Shown here: one piece after another, positions 62,852-64,000 of the stretch
Layout of the letters: each line of letters begins with the position of its first letter
Position numbering within the stretch: the stretch's first letter is position 1
Assembly: GCA_040954595.2 (NCBI GenBank)
Contig: CM082596.2
Location: 1,612,001 to 1,676,000 of the forward strand
Length of the DNA: 64,000 nt
Reading direction: 5' to 3'
Source: Balanoglossus misakiensis
Taxonomy: Eukaryota > Hemichordata
The notes under the pieces: generated by a model
What the model saw: the letters and a program-made list of their open reading frames with translations, nothing else
Databases searched by the model: none
Told to the model about the DNA's origin: nothing
Translations under genes and position numbers: made by a program

Positions 62852-62946
62852 ATTCGCTGAACACTGCGTCTCACGTGACTTGGTAGACGCCTATCTTCGT
62901 GACGCGTCTTTTTGCCAAGTCACGTGAGACGCAGTGTTCAGCGAAT
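62852..62946. promoter_or_regulatory. 95-bp palindrome with paired TCACGTGA E-boxes at the PIKFYVE promoter
   Basis: Two 32-bp arms (62852-62883 and 62915-62946) are exact reverse complements, with a 31-bp centre that itself contains AGACGC/GCGTCT. Each arm holds TCACGTGA (62871-62878 and 62920-62927), the palindromic bHLH-zip octamer at the heart of the CLEAR element bound by TFEB/MiT factors. It sits about 280 bp upstream of the inferred first-exon donor of PIKFYVE. Regulatory function is inference; the palindrome is directly visible. Confidence 0.6.
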
Positions 62947-64000
62947 GGCTGTTCCCGCAATTTTTCACCGCCGCTGGTAGCATTTCCATTGGTACGCAAC
63001 CTCAAGTTCAAATTGAAGGTCACATACAAACCAATTTGGCGTCATGTCATTTCTGTAAATACTTAGAGATGAAATACTTTCAGATATGAAAGCTTACATT
63101 CCAGCCTCAACTCTGTATAGAAATTCTCTGACACTTTGATGTCAAGACATTTCAGTGAAAATATTTCCAGAAATCCTTTTGAGAAAATTATGGTTGTTTT
63201 CAGTCTGCTAAGAAAGAATGTTAATATTTGCTGCCAAAAGTGTATGTGGGTGCCAGTTTTACATCTGTAATGCAGGTTTTAAAAAAGTCTTCTGCATTTA
63301 CATAAAAGTATGTACATGTACACATGACAATGAAAGTTTATTTTATAGTGCATTTATTTTTTATTTTTGCCGACATGCATCGTTTCCAGACGTTTCCTGA
63401 TAGCTGATGGATGTCACGTACAAAGTTTATGACCTTACGACCTGTAATCGATACTGATAAGAACTTCATAGCAAACTTGTAGCAAACTTGATACAGTTTA
63501 CGTAGTACAGTCGCACTCTTGGGAATAGCAAGTTACGTGGTGATATCACGCCTATATTATCGGACTCGGCTGCGCAGGCAGTGAACTACCGTGACTCCAG
63601 TTTCTTCTGAAACCAACCCTGTCCATGAATACCTCTGTACCAGCAGTCTCAGTTTTGTTGAAAAAAACCCAATTGAACTTTTAATAAAGTTTCAACTGCA
63701 AATTTCTTGGATAAGACTAAAAAACAGTTGACAGTATTCTCCGTACAGCATGCTTTTGGTCAAAGGGTCACTCATAAGGTGACGTTCAAGAATGGGACCC
63801 CAAGCCAGACTACAGTTGAACTTAGAATTAACTCCCTTGCTTTTAGAAATACCCTATGGATTTTATACATTGGGGAACAAGTTTTCTCAAATTCACTCGT
63901 AGTATGCGTGGGCGGGAACAGCTCGGACGCTCACTTGGCACACTGTTGCAATTTTTTTCAGTGATGTTGCAGCTCCATCAGCAATGAAAAGATTACCTCT
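62947..64000. other. Upstream intergenic DNA
   Basis: I see no gene, RNA or repeat that can be supported. Short open frames here have no recognisable domains or splice context. Confidence 0.4.

Noticed and set aside
63707-63964. 85-codon plus-strand frame at the right edge
   Set aside because: No recognisable domain, no splice signals in phase and ordinary length for random AT-rich sequence.

Overview
This is a stretch of a nuclear animal genome: AT-rich, intron-dense, with GT-AG introns, widely spaced genes on both strands, poly(A) signals and microsatellites. The orthologs are typical of a marine invertebrate that has motile cilia (TPGS1, EFHB) and an expanded TRIM-NHL family. The neuropeptide Y-type gene encodes a peptide ending in Arg-Tyr-Gly. 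NPY-family peptides ending in RY-amide are typical of deuterostomes, whereas protostomes usually end in RF-amide. I therefore lean weakly to an invertebrate deuterostome, for example a hemichordate or amphioxus, but the window does not prove this.

Layout, left to right. 208-2755 (-): a signal-peptide-bearing JmjC protein with an EF-hand, running off the left edge. 3081-7138 (+): TPGS1, a tubulin polyglutamylase subunit. 8343-11184 (+): a RING/filamin/NHL protein without B-boxes. 12929-13858 (+): an intronless cytosolic sulfotransferase. 14129-18524 (-): TAF5 of TFIID, tail-to-tail with the sulfotransferase and head-to-head with RPL41 (18894-19503, +; 25 codons over three coding exons). 21419-25272 (-): PP2D1, a PP2C-like protein that has lost key metal-binding Asp residues. 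29706-31000 (+): an NPY/NPF-like neuropeptide precursor. 33624-35544 (-): RAB5. 38767-41873 (+): EFHB/CFAP21. 44392-62066 (-): a complete PIKFYVE in 42 coding exons, with a second TRIM-NHL gene (57998-60085, +) nested in its fourth coding intron. The rest is 5' leader and 3' untranslated sequence, introns and intergenic DNA.

How the genes relate. Most are independent housekeeping genes, and three divergent pairs share short or plausible common promoters (JmjC/TPGS1, TAF5/RPL41, RAB5/EFHB). RAB5 and PIKFYVE both act on the PI3P endosomal system. TPGS1 and EFHB both serve axonemal microtubules. There is no operon-like logic.

The most unusual sequence signals are: a 95-bp palindrome carrying two TCACGTGA E-boxes beside the PIKFYVE first exon; a second palindrome/E-box/NRF1-like cluster inside PIKFYVE intron 4; a TTAA-flanked miniature inverted-repeat element with degenerate relatives; three GC-AG introns with identical GCAAGT donors; and an NPY-type peptide with Ser in place of the penultimate-motif Arg.

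Exon joins were traced by eye from splice consensus, reading phase and remembered family sequences. Every multi-exon coding sequence that lies complete in the window sums to a whole number of codons. No alignment, expression data or gene finder was available.
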